Shown one piece after another: positions 11,822-21,445 of a stretch of DNA of 64,000 bases (position 1 is the first letter of the stretch; each line of letters begins with the position of its first letter). Under the pieces are notes generated by a model. It had not been told where the DNA came from. It saw only the letters and a program-made list of their open reading frames with translations, and made no database searches. The position numbers were made by a program, and so were the translations under genes. This stretch comes from Pseudisothecium myosuroides (taxonomy: Eukaryota; Streptophyta; Bryopsida; Hypnales; Lembophyllaceae): assembly GCA_951799445.1 (NCBI GenBank), contig OX637291.1:1490501-1554500 (forward strand). Reading direction: 5' to 3'.

Positions 11822-13745
11822 GACTAGTGTGCCTTGTGCCGTTGCCACAATAAAAAAATAAAAATAAAAGTAATTTTCTCATTTTTTTAACCCCGAAGTC
11901 TTTTTTATGCCAAAAAACACTCAAAATTGCCGATTTTATTGTAAATACTAGAAAAAATTGAAAATTGTTGTTTCTTCACATCTAACCATAGGATCTTACA
12001 CCTAATTAGTATGAGAATATGTGGAATAAATTTCAGAAATTTTGACCACATAGATTGCAAGATATTTGAATTTAAAGTGAAGGAAACAAGTTTTTGGCAC
12101 TTTGCAAGACTAGATTATTTGACTTTGAACCTTCTTAACTTAAAGTTTTTGCACTACAAAGTTTTGAGGTTTAAATTTTTATGGTGGAGAATTGAGTTGA
12201 GAGTCTAGGAAAAAACATTCAAAAAAATTTAATTTTTATTCTTAAAAGAATTGTTAAATAGAAGTAGGGACGAGATAGAAGGAAAATCTAAATTATTAAT
12301 ATCTCTAATTGAAGATGGAATTAAAAGGCACTAATCCCAATGGTAAGATTGTTCTAGCAAGAAAACTAAACCATTTGGAACATTTTTTTTGAAAAATTGT
12401 AAAATTGCATTCAGAATTGAATCCTAAATTGTAGTTATTTTTTCAAGAAGATGCTTTAATTGCTCATAAATCAAGATTGTCCATAACTTTCACATCACTT
12501 ATCCAAATAAAATGAATCAAAGCTTTCCATGTAGACAAAAAATTGTCTATGAGAAAAAAAAATTAAAAAATTAAAAATTAAAATTTTTGAAATTATTTTT
12601 TGTTGTTTGGTTTCCCTTGTTTTGAGCTTATTTGGGCAAAACTATTGTTCCGACACACCAATTGAAAAAAAAAAAAAATCTCAACAAAGCTAATCACTTT
12701 ATCTATCTATAAGAAAAAAATTCAAAAAATCATGACAAAAATTGAGACCGTAGGTACTTGCAAGAAATCCAATTTGTCCCCCAAAGGAACAATGGTCCTT
12801 TAGGTGTTAAACTGAAAATAATTCAAAAATCTATAATCTTCCTATCATAGGTTCAAACGCCATGAAACAAAGCCCGTGCAACCCTCCGTGCCGAGAGCTT
12901 TTTGATAGTACGAAGTTTGTGGTGGGAAGACACACAATTTTAGAGATCTCAATGTAACACATAAAACAAACAACCTAATTTAAGGTATGCTTTGTGTTGT
13001 TGCCACAACCAAAATAAAAGTAAAAATAATTTTATAATTTTATATTTCATAAAAACTTCAAAATTCAATAACTTTCCCCTCGAAGGTCCAAACACCAAGA
13101 AACAAAGCCCGTGCACCCCTCTTTGCACAGAGCTTTCCAACGGTACAAAGAACGTGACCAAGGGACGCACGGTCCAGGAGTTCTCACCATAACAAACAAA
13201 CAAAACTAACAACCTAAGCTCTCAAGGTATCGATAGACAGATATAGATATAGACTAGTACGCCCTATATTGGAACCACAATATAATAAAATGTAAAAAAT
13301 GTATGTTTTTCTAATTTTTTAATTCAAAAGAACTTTGAAACTCAAAACGCCACTAAACAAAGCTTGTGCATCCCTACTCGTTGAAAGTTTTTTGATGGTG
13401 CCAAGAAAGTGACAAGGAGATGCACGATTCTAGAGATTTCACTGAAGCAAATGTACAAAATGAAAAAAAAAAAAAATAGCCTAATTCAATTTATGGACTT
13501 GTGTGCCTTGTGCTGTTGCCACAATCAAAATAAAAGTAATTTTTAATATTATACAAACTTCAAACTTCAATAACCATTCACATTATAGGTCCAAATGCCA
13601 CCAAACAAAGCCCGTGCACTCTTCCTAACTAAGCGCTTTCTGATGATACTAAGAACGCAACTAGAGAACACACGGTCCGAGAGATCTGATCATAACAAAC
13701 AAACAAAACAAAACAAAATAAACAATCTAACTTAAGGTATGGATC
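11822..13745. repeat. Array of a ~235-bp unit (GTTGCCACAA repeat), interrupted by a TTAA element
   Basis: Four diverged units. Each starts near ACTAGTGTGCCTTGTGCCGT, then TGCCACAACCAAAATAAAAG, carries AACAAAGCCCGTGCACCC and GAGCTTTCC in the middle, and ends GAGATCTCAACGTAACAAAC followed by CAAA repeats. Starts are about 11822 (split), 12985, 13250 and 13497. The first unit is split at 11887-12810 by a TTAA element. The same unit recurs at 18998-19775 and 50865-51740. The middle looks conserved in spacing but not as protein. It may be a small mobile element inserted repeatedly or a decayed tandem repeat. Confidence 0.7.
11887..12810 (+). mobile_element. TTAA-flanked non-autonomous DNA transposon, family A, copy 1
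   Basis: Begins TTAACCCCGAAGTC and ends GGTCCTTTAGGTGTTAA, a diverged form of the family ends TTAACCCCTAAAGG / CCTTTAGGGGTTAA. It contains the family landmarks AAAAAACACTCAAAA, GGATCTTACACCTAA and a terminal hairpin word GTCCCCCAAAGGAAC. It sits inside a unit of the GTTGCCACAA repeat. Related units at 19285 and 19470 read straight through the point of insertion with a single TTAA, giving direct evidence that TTAA is the duplicated target. 924 bp, no coding capacity. Confidence 0.8.
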
Positions 13746-15259
13746 AATGAGATGCGACAAATCTCATTAAATTGACAATTTAAACTTTCCTTTTTCTGTA
13801 GAATACTCTAGCATTCAAAGATATTTTTCGGGTTTTATCAAATATTTTCCTTTAATTCCCATATTGAACAAGTTATTTGTTATATCTACTTATAAAAAAA
13901 TTGCATTTCAACAATTTCAAAATGGATGTGGAATGAAAAATTAAAATGTTAAAATTTTGAGGTCAAATTTCAATCAATAAGATTTCAATCAATAAAAATC
14001 TAAAATTCATGAAACTTATTACATGTGATTCTATTCAAGATGTACATTCTTCCTACCAAAAAAATGAGACATTTTAACTTTTCACAAAAAGTTTATTTTT
14101 GCATAAAAATTTCATAAAATAATAATACGTCTAAATATAGTTCGTTCTAAGTGAAATTACACATGAAGGTAGAATCCCATTGGCACAACAACATGTTCAA
14201 ATTTCACTTCATAATTCCAATTTCTCAATTTAGGAGAGCAAATTTCTCAATTTAGGAGAGCGTTTTATGTGATGGACAATTGCTTTGGATAGTCACCGTA
14301 AACCATCATCTTCTTCGAAGTGCAACCACTTTGTATCCTTCCAAAAGGTATTCGATTCCAACTGAAGGTACCACTTTTGCATGACCCGCTTTCCGATTAC
14401 TGAAGAGATCGAAGCAAAAAGAGGATTACCTTGCTTCCGTTAGTTACAGTAATCAAGTGGTGGTGCCCTTTACATTTCCACTTACGAATGTTACGACAGC
14501 ATTGGGACAATACTGAGAAGCAATCATCCAAAAGTTCAAATGCAAAAAAATGAAACAGTCCTCAAGACAAACGCTCATGCACAAAATCCAGACACGCAAC
14601 TCACATGGGGGTGTCAGAGCTGGCCAACAGAAGAAGGCAATTCCAGAACCACCTTCCAAACTCTACCAGGATGGTAGCACTTTCAACATTGTGTCCAATT
14701 TGGTAACAAGCTGCAACTATCATCGGCTTTGATACCATTACTGCAAGCTAGCCAATTGCAAAAACAGATCCTATCCCACACGCAAAGAAAGACACAATTT
14801 TTGCACAGTAACACTTCGCCAAACCAAGCGTGGATTGAGCTGCAAGCGTCACTTATTCAATCACAGCGCAGCCCAATCTGCAACGAATTAGAACAGCTGC
14901 ATCACTCTGCATTTACAAGCAGCAGCAGGACATCCATGGCGAAGCTAGCTTCGCATGGAGTAATTATAATGCCGGAATCGGGGTGAGCAGTCGATTCAAT
15001 TGGAAAGTTTGATAGTACTGGATTCACTGTCCATGTAGCCAGATTGATGGGTGGGGTGAGAGGAGGGATCGAACTACGACATTCGATCATAGCACTCTAG
15101 CTGGCTGATGCAACCATGGAAACTCCCTACAGAACTATTTGAATAAATCGAGAATTTCTGCACGAGTGGATCTAAGGTTTAGGGAGAGTCAGTAATCTGA
15201 CTCTAGGGAGAGCCGGTAATCTGGGGCAACGAGACTCAGCTGATGTAGAGCTTTGGAAT
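13746..15259. other. Intergenic stretch; possible LTR retrotransposon trace
   Basis: No gene supported. On the minus strand, TGGTATCAAAGCC (about 14727-14739) resembles the initiator-methionine tRNA primer-binding site used by plant Ty1/copia elements (TGGTATCAGAGC). If real, an LTR would lie to its right and the internal region to its left, but I see no gag or pol and no second LTR. The segment 14225-14265 has a direct repeat of CAAATTTCTCAATTTAGGAG. Bases 15120-15259 are the downstream flank of the minus-strand strictosidine synthase-like gene. Confidence 0.3.
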
Positions 15260-18107
15260 CTAGGGTTTCGGGAGAGTGTAAACCACAATGTGGGGCAACA
15301 AGACCGACCCGATGTAGAGCTTGCCGTCCCGTTCTTCGACTTCGCTAATCTTGCTCGCAACCTGACCACCTTCGTCCTCCAGAGACTCCTGAAACTCCCC
15401 AGTGGCGCTGTAGCGGAAGATCAAGCCGTGCGGCTTCCCAGCCAGCATCTTGTACACGAATCTTAAGGGAACGGGGAGGCGGAAGATGAGCTTTCGGAGC
15501 AAAGGCTGCGTGCCGAGAAAAGCCTCCAATGGAGTACGCGGGCAATGGCAGGCGATCCAGAAGTCGCCCGCGTCGTTGCGGCGGACGTTGTCAGGGTAGG
15601 CGGGTAAGTCTGCGAACAGCTCGTGGGTGCCGGCCTTGTCACCCTTCAGCCAGTACCGGATCAACCTGTGGATTCACAACATCAGTTGTGCTCTATGAGT
15701 GCCCATCGAACTTGATATAAAGATATCCAGAAAACACATAGGGTATGACATGGATTTATCCCATGCAGCAGAAATGGTGTGCATCATCATACTTTTGTTT
15801 GCTCAATTGGCAATCTGGAGGCATACTAAGCTATTAGGCATGTGCCGATGGGTTATTAGTTGAATCCGTTTCCAGGCGATTGCTTAACAGAGATTTGGTG
15901 TTTGCTGGCGAGCTTTGTGGCGTCCACAGGAGCATTCTCTAGAGATTTCTAGTGTCTTACCATCCACTAGCAATCTCCAAACTTTTGTAGACCTTGAGGT
16001 GCTTTCCAATGAGAGAATACTCATGTGGTTGCCACAAAGTTTGTTCACAAACCTGAAATCCCAGTAAAACAATTTTGCCAAGAAGGAGAATCTCGAAGTT
16101 ATTAGATGATTGATGTCAATAGCTTCCTTTTCCAAGCAATTCTTAAACAACTCAAGATGCAACAAGGATGTGTGTCCAAGAAAGAAGTCATAAACATCTT
16201 GGATCCTCTGAATTATCCATGAACAAGTAGATGAGCCAAGGGTGTTCCATGCTTCTTCCAAAGACGATGCTGAAAGAGAAAAGCTCCTCTAACAAATTCA
16301 CTCCCGAGGAAATTAGGGTTTCACTTTCTAGTTCAGTACCTGCCCAGTCGGAGTTCAGCCACGACGAGGAAAGTGCCGTCCTTGCTAACCGCCACCCCAT
16401 TTGAAAATCGGAGGTTGTCGATAACCACAGTGGTCTCTTTGGTGTTGGGGTTGTACTTGATGAGTCGACCCGTGTCGTCCGCTTCCATGAAGCAGTGGAC
16501 GAACTGCCGGCGCTGCCAGTGCCTTGAGCTGTCGGTGAAGTAGAGGTTGCCCTCGTCGTCGAAGTCGAGGTCGTTCAGGAACTTCATGCGCACGCCGTCG
16601 ATGGTATTCAAAACAAGCTCCGCTTGGCCGCCTTCAAGAGCCAGTTTCATGATGCCCAGGTACGCGTCGGCGATCCAAAGCTCCCCGGTCGCTTTGTTGA
16701 AGCGGAGACCCAAAGGACGACCGCAGACGTGCTCGAGGGGTAAATTGGGTCCCAGAGGGCTCTTGGGCGCACATGCTGCGGACCTGCATCATCGCCATTC
16801 AAAACAATGCCATAAAGATTAGAAACAAGCCCTTACCAGAAACGACACGTCCTGCTTGATCTCACCTTCACAAATGCACAAACTCTTTTCTACTCACAAC
16901 GAGAGATTATTGAAGTAGGCCAGAGCGGATTCCGAATACAGAACACTGGAGATTGAGTCAGTAGATCTTAAGGACTAATTTAAGCTTAAAGAAAGGCGAG
17001 GAGAAGAAAGTAGGGTCATCGAGTACATAGCTAAGGCTTTCCAGAAGGTTGCAGGAGCTCTATCACCGCAAGCTTTCCCAAAGATCGATCTCACCCCGGT
17101 CCAACTGCTTACTAATGTTTTGAAAACTAAAGCTCACCCATCCGAAAAAGCATTGCTCGATCTCACGATCGCGGTTTCTGTTCTTCAGACGATACGGAGA
17201 GAGTAACCATACCAGAACTGGCACTTACAGTACGTACAAACAGGGTGCTGTATCCCACTCTGCCGCAGAAAATTGGCAATGGTGGGTACATTTCAGAAGC
17301 GCGGCCACGGCAAGGTTCTCAAAAGAAAACTCTAGAGCGATTGCTAAACAATGTTTTGGAAACTAAACCTCAATGATCAGATAAAAGCTCTGCTCATTCT
17401 CAACAGCACAAATTCTGTGACCTGGAGACACCATGAAAACTGTTTCCCGAGCTGGCAAGTGAGTACAAACAGGCTGCTGTAAAACATTCTGCAACGCTGC
17501 TAGATCTTACACGCTGAAGACTAAGCACACGGGAGGAGAATGTCAAGTAGAGGAACATGGCCGCAGAAAATTGGTAGTCACCAAGGCAAAGCTGGGTTTC
17601 AAACGCGCTGTCACGGCAAGGAGGTAAGCTTCTCACAAACCCAGACCAATTGCTGGATACCTGATGTTTTGAAAACCAAACCTCAACGCCCTGAAAAAGC
17701 TCGGCTCAATCTCAACAGCACAATTTCTGTTCTGGTGTTTCTTTGTTTTGAAAACCAAACCCGAATCTGTTTTGCGACGTGTAAGCGAAGGTGGTCCACC
17801 CGAGCTCAGGGCCGTCGTAACGAAGAATGCGACCATCGCTGACGCCCGTATAGGGTCCACGTCCTTGGGAGTCGAAGGCTAAGCTCTCCGGTCCAAACAA
17901 TTGGCCTCGCCACATGATTTCGCTGTTGCGCAGCTTGTTCTCGGTGTCGCGAGGGAGGTCCTTGTACTTCCCCGCAGGAGGGGAAGCAACGTAGCGCGGC
18001 GTGAAGTCGGCAATCCCTCGACCCATCGAGACTTGCCATGGATCGGCTCTTAGAATATACGCCAGTCCCGCTACAACCACAAGCGACACAACTGATAACG
18101 GCGTCAT
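15260..18107 (-). CDS. Strictosidine synthase-like / APMAP-like protein, three exons
   Basis: Exons on the minus strand: 18107-17761, 16783-16340, 15665-15260; introns are GT-AG and the phases join to 1197 nt, 398 residues plus stop. The first ATG at 18107 gives a short N-terminus followed by a hydrophobic anchor (VVSLVVVAGLAYIL), as in ER- or vacuole-directed family members. The Str_synth beta-propeller follows: GPESLAFDSQGRGPYTGVSD at about residues 67-86, HVCGRPLGLRFNKATGELWI at the start of exon 2, DGVRMKFLNDLDFDDEGNLY, GRLIKYNPNTKETTV, LRFSNGVAVSKDG, and RYWLKGDKAGTHELFADLP with YPDNVR at the start of exon 3. Length is normal. The class contains true strictosidine synthases and many SSL proteins with unknown or hydrolase activity; the Pictet-Spengler reaction should not be assumed. 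Confidence 0.92.
16784..17760 (-). repeat. Intron 1 of the strictosidine synthase-like gene, made of three related units
   Basis: The intron contains three diverged copies of a segment starting near 17100, 17340 and 17645. Shared words are AATGTTTTGRAAACTAAA, CTCAACAGCACAA and AAAGCTC. Between them a second block is duplicated: GCCGCAGAAAATTGG at 17260 and at 17560, each followed by a CACGGCAAGG. The third unit ends at the exon 1 donor. This is a local duplication inside the intron, not an exon duplication: none of the copies encodes propeller sequence. Confidence 0.6.
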
Positions 18108-18276
18108 TTTCCGAAGCTTGTGAATATGTACAGTAGAAGCAGCAGTAACCAATCAGTTTAGCAATTTTGGAGCAGATTGTACGCAGTATGACGTGATGGA
18201 AATTTTTCCCCATGTAGGAAGATAAAAAAATATGGGGATAGCAAAATTTTCAGAGTTTTATTCTCAAAATTGAAAA

Positions 18277-18640
18277 ACTTGTGAATTTTGGGAGCCAAAA
18301 AGTACACTTCACCAGTAGCAAATATCTAGAGTCTTTCAATTCCCATCATAGCCAAACCCCCTACTTTCTTGCTCACTACTTTGGGGGCATGTATCATGAC
18401 CTTATTAGTCCCTACCTTGAAAAGGACAAAAAGCACACATTCCAAGCTTGAGTTCCAGCCTTGGCTGGAAATAGGGCACCCTATAGGTTGAGTATTGGGC
18501 GTGATTTATAACTGGTGCTTCTACCTTACTTGCACTTGATCTGCAATGCACTACAAGAGAAAGGGGTGTTTTAAGTGAATTTTTAAGTATAGTCCTAGAC
18601 ATAAGATTATAAGTCATGACTTTTAAAAAGATTTTCAACT
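18277..18640. repeat. Dispersed repeat copy, related to 8699-8940 and 40913-41020
   Basis: The left part aligns with 8699-8930 (TGTGAATTTTGGGAG, then CTTTCAATTCC, then CCTACCTTGAAAAGGA). The right part, from CACTACAAGAGAAAGGGGTG, aligns for about 100 bp with 40913-41015, which has CACTACAAAAGAAAGGGGTG. Predicted minus-strand peptides from both copies are similar only because the DNA is. Confidence 0.55.
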
Positions 18641-18840
18641 AAATTTTACTAAATTTTACTGTTGATCTATTGATTTGGTAGGAGACCAACAACAAAAAAT
18701 TTAAAATGTGAATGATCATTGTTACAACCCAAAGCTACTGTCCAAGAAGTAAAGTAATTTTTAAAAAAAAAATTTATTTTACTTTGTTTTATTTGTGTTA
18801 ATTGCTCTGAAAGTGGTGAGTAATTTTGTATTGAATTATT

Positions 18841-18924
18841 TTATTTTATTTTTTGAAACAAATAAAACAGAATTTCATTGCTAAAAAAAGATACAAGACC
18901 ACCAGCTACAAGTGGCTTGGTGGG
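18841..18924 (-). mobile_element. 84-bp 5'-truncated LINE 3' end with 14-bp target duplication
   Basis: The insert is flanked by TGTATTGAATTATT (18827-18840) and TGTATTGAATAATT (18925-18938). On the minus strand it ends GCAATGAAATTCTG, TTTTATTTGTTTC, then AAAAAATAAAATAA. This is an A-rich tail and closely resembles the 3' end of the LINE insertion at 41705. The homologous repeat at 7740-7790 lacks the insert and has one copy of the target, so the event is seen directly. Confidence 0.75.
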
Positions 18925-18997
18925 TGTATTGAATAATTGAATAACGTATGTATATGATTTGACCTCACTAGACTATATCGTAGATAGATTTCATCAA

Positions 18998-19775
18998 TAC
19001 TAGTGTGCCCCGTGTCGTTGCCACAGCCAAAACAAAAGCAAAAATAATTTTTGAATTTTTGAATTTATAAAAATTTCAAAATTCAATAACTTCCACATTT
19101 GTGCGTCCAAACACCACGAAACAAAGCCCGTGCACCCCTTCTCACCGAGGGCTTTCCGATGGTACCAAACATGCAACTAGGGGACACACAGTTCGGGAGA
19201 TCTCAACGTAACAAACAAAACAAACAGCCAAACTTTAGGTTTAGACTAGTGTGGCCCTGTGCCGTTGCCACAACCAAAATAAAAGTAAAAGTCATTTTAA
19301 AAACAAAAAATAACTCAAAAATCCATAACTTTCCCACCATAGCTCCAAAGTCCAAATGCCACAGAACAAAGCCCAAGCACCCTTCCTCGCCGAGGGCTTT
19401 CCAAGGGTACCAAGAATGTGACAAATTGACACATGGTTCAAAAATACATAATTTAGCATAATTCAATAATTTTTAAGAACCGAAAATAACTCAAAAATCC
19501 ATAACTTTTCCACTGTAGGTCGAAACGCCACAAAACAAAGCCCATGACAGATTGATACCCGGTTCAAAAGATACATAATTTAACATAATTTAGTAATTTT
19601 AAAGATTCAAAATGACTAACAAATCTATAACTTTCACACCGCGACTCGGAACGCCACGAAAACCAAGCCCGTGCACCCTTCTTCGCCGAGGGCTTTCTAT
19701 CAATACCAAACAAGCAATTGGAGGGCGTACAGTCCAAGAGATCTCAACGTAACAAACAAACAAATATAGCACCTA
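18998..19775. repeat. Second array of the ~235-bp GTTGCCACAA repeat
   Basis: Units start at about 18998 (ACTAGTGTGCCCCGTGTCGT), 19246 and, truncated, about 19460 and 19595. They carry AACAAAGCCCGTGCACCC, GAGGGCTTTCC and GAGATCTCAACGTAACAAAC. The units at 19286 and 19470 show the unoccupied TTAA site corresponding to the family A insertion at 11887. Confidence 0.7.
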
Positions 19776-19804
19776 AATACAAAAGAATATACCATGCAAA
19801 CTTA

Positions 19805-20368
19805 GGGCCGCTTTACACTAAGAGGCCGGGCCAATTCACTGTGTCAAAGGCCAAGAATCCTCACTTGTGATTGGACAAAAGGCTGAAATCAGCCCCAATC
19901 CCTTTACACCTAGCGGTTGGGCCAATTTGATGGAATGAATTTTTTATTCAACAAAGATATGATTTGACATGGCCCAAGCTTGCTAAATTGGGTGCACCAA
20001 AAATGGGAGGCTAATTCTTGGGCTCGGGGCCAATGTCAGATTTCAATTAAAAAATATATATTTAATAAAATATTATTTTTTTCAACAAATCACATCCGTT
20101 GGATTTTGTGCAATTGGCTCAAGGAAAATTGGCCCGGCCTCTAGGTGTAAAGTGGCCTTGAAAATTTCAGCCTTCTCTCTCTCTTTTGTAGGTTCTATTG
20201 AATCGGCCTGGCTTCTTGGCCTTAAGGCCTTTACATATGGGAGAATTGGCCCCCATTATAATCTTAATGTAATGGGTAGTTGAGGCCGGCCTCTAGCCAA
20301 AAGGGGCTGAAATTTTGTGCAATTGGCTTGAAGGAGAATTGGCCCGGCCTCTAGGTGTAAAGCGGCCC
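19805..20368. mobile_element. Tourist/PIF-like MITE with TTA target duplication and internal extra ends
   Basis: Starts GGGCCGCTTTACACTAAGAG and ends CCTCTAGGTGTAAAGCGGCC plus C, a long inverted repeat that continues into GGCCGGGCCAATT on both sides. It is flanked by TTA at 19802-19804 and 20369-20371. A further end-like copy CCTCTAGGTGTAAAGTGGCC lies inside at about 20132-20152 and another inner inverted pair at 19905-19930. The element therefore looks like a compound or nested structure. TTA duplications are the hallmark of PIF/Harbinger-type transposition; no coding region. Confidence 0.7.
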
Positions 20369-20403
20369 TTAATAGAAGAGATTTCGGCCATGATTTTTGA
20401 AAA

Positions 20404-20520
20404 AGTGCAATCCAAGCCTCCTGGGGTTGACTCACAAGACTTCTGGTGTGTTGTGCCCCAATTCCAAAAGAACAAATGATGGGGTTGACTGAAGCCACAG
20501 AAAACGAATTTCAACGAGGG
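20404..20520. repeat. Dispersed repeat, pair with 10786-10905
   Basis: Matches the copy at 10786: GGGGTTGACTCACAAGACTT, TCCAAAAGAACA and AGAAAACGAATTTCAACGA. It follows directly after the TTA-flanked MITE. Confidence 0.5.
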
Positions 20521-20718
20521 TTTTCAATGCTTTCAAATTGCAATTGGATTTTTTTCCAATTTCACCAACTAATTAACAATGAATTAACCGGCGGTTCTCT
20601 CCAAAATATTGGGTTATTCACAAGTTTTTCAAGAGATAGATAGGTTATTGAGGGAGGGTCATCTACATTTGAGCATATTTCAAAAGCAAGTGTTAGAGAA
20701 AAGATAGATGCTTGTTGT

Positions 20719-21445
20719 GGGTAGTTGCAAGAAACACCTGCCGGTTTTCCTTCAAAACGGCCATTTCACTCCTGTTTGTGGATTTTGGAATAAATTTTTT
20801 TTAAATAAAATAAAATAAGTATAATTTGTAAAGCATTTAAAAAAATGATATGTGCAAAAATTCAGACCTTAAAAAATTTATCTCTAAGAGTTATGCACGG
20901 TCAAAGAGGGTTGAAAAATGCAAGAAAATAGACAATTTGGAATTTAATTCTTAAAAAATAGTAAAAAAATTCAAAAGATTCTCAAAAAAAATCCATTTTT
21001 TCTAACTTATAGCTACTCCTTTTCACCAATTTTCACTATTGGAAAAATAAAATTGTGTTCTCTACACTTGCACAAAGGTAGTGCACTTTGAGCACATGTG
21101 GAAGATGGAAAATTAACTATTTTTAGAAAATCTTTGGTAAGCTTGTGTAACTTTAGTAGAAGTCCTAGTATACCAATTTTGAGCTTCAAATTCGGATTTT
21201 TGGGTGAAAAATAGTACTAAAATCCTTCAAAATGGCCAAGGTAGACATCCAATTGGGGGCAGTTTAAAAATAGTAAAATAATTTTAAATAAAAATAAAAA
21301 ATTACTAAATATCTGCAACTACCACATGTAACTTCATTTTAAGTTTCATAGAATATGGACAAACGATGCAAAAGTTATGAGCAAAAAACCACCTGTCCAA
21401 GGTCAAGGGGACAAAAAAAAGGTTAAGTGTTTCTTGCAATCACCC
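20719..21445. mobile_element. Non-autonomous element, family C, copy 1 (727 bp)
   Basis: Starts GGGTAGTTGCAAGAAACACC and ends AGTGTTTCTTGCAATCACCC, inverted copies of one another. It is flanked by TTGT on both sides (20715-20718 and 21446-21449), suggesting a 4-bp target duplication. The interior shares words with the copy at 35557-36289 (CTACAACATGTAACT-like segment, CAAAAGTTATG, TATTTTTAGAAAAT) and has no coding region. The superfamily cannot be named from the ends alone. Confidence 0.65.

Noticed and set aside
18405..18638. Similar minus-strand peptides at 18405-18638 and 40839-41045
   Set aside because: Similarity comes from a shared DNA repeat; the frames break at the repeat boundaries.
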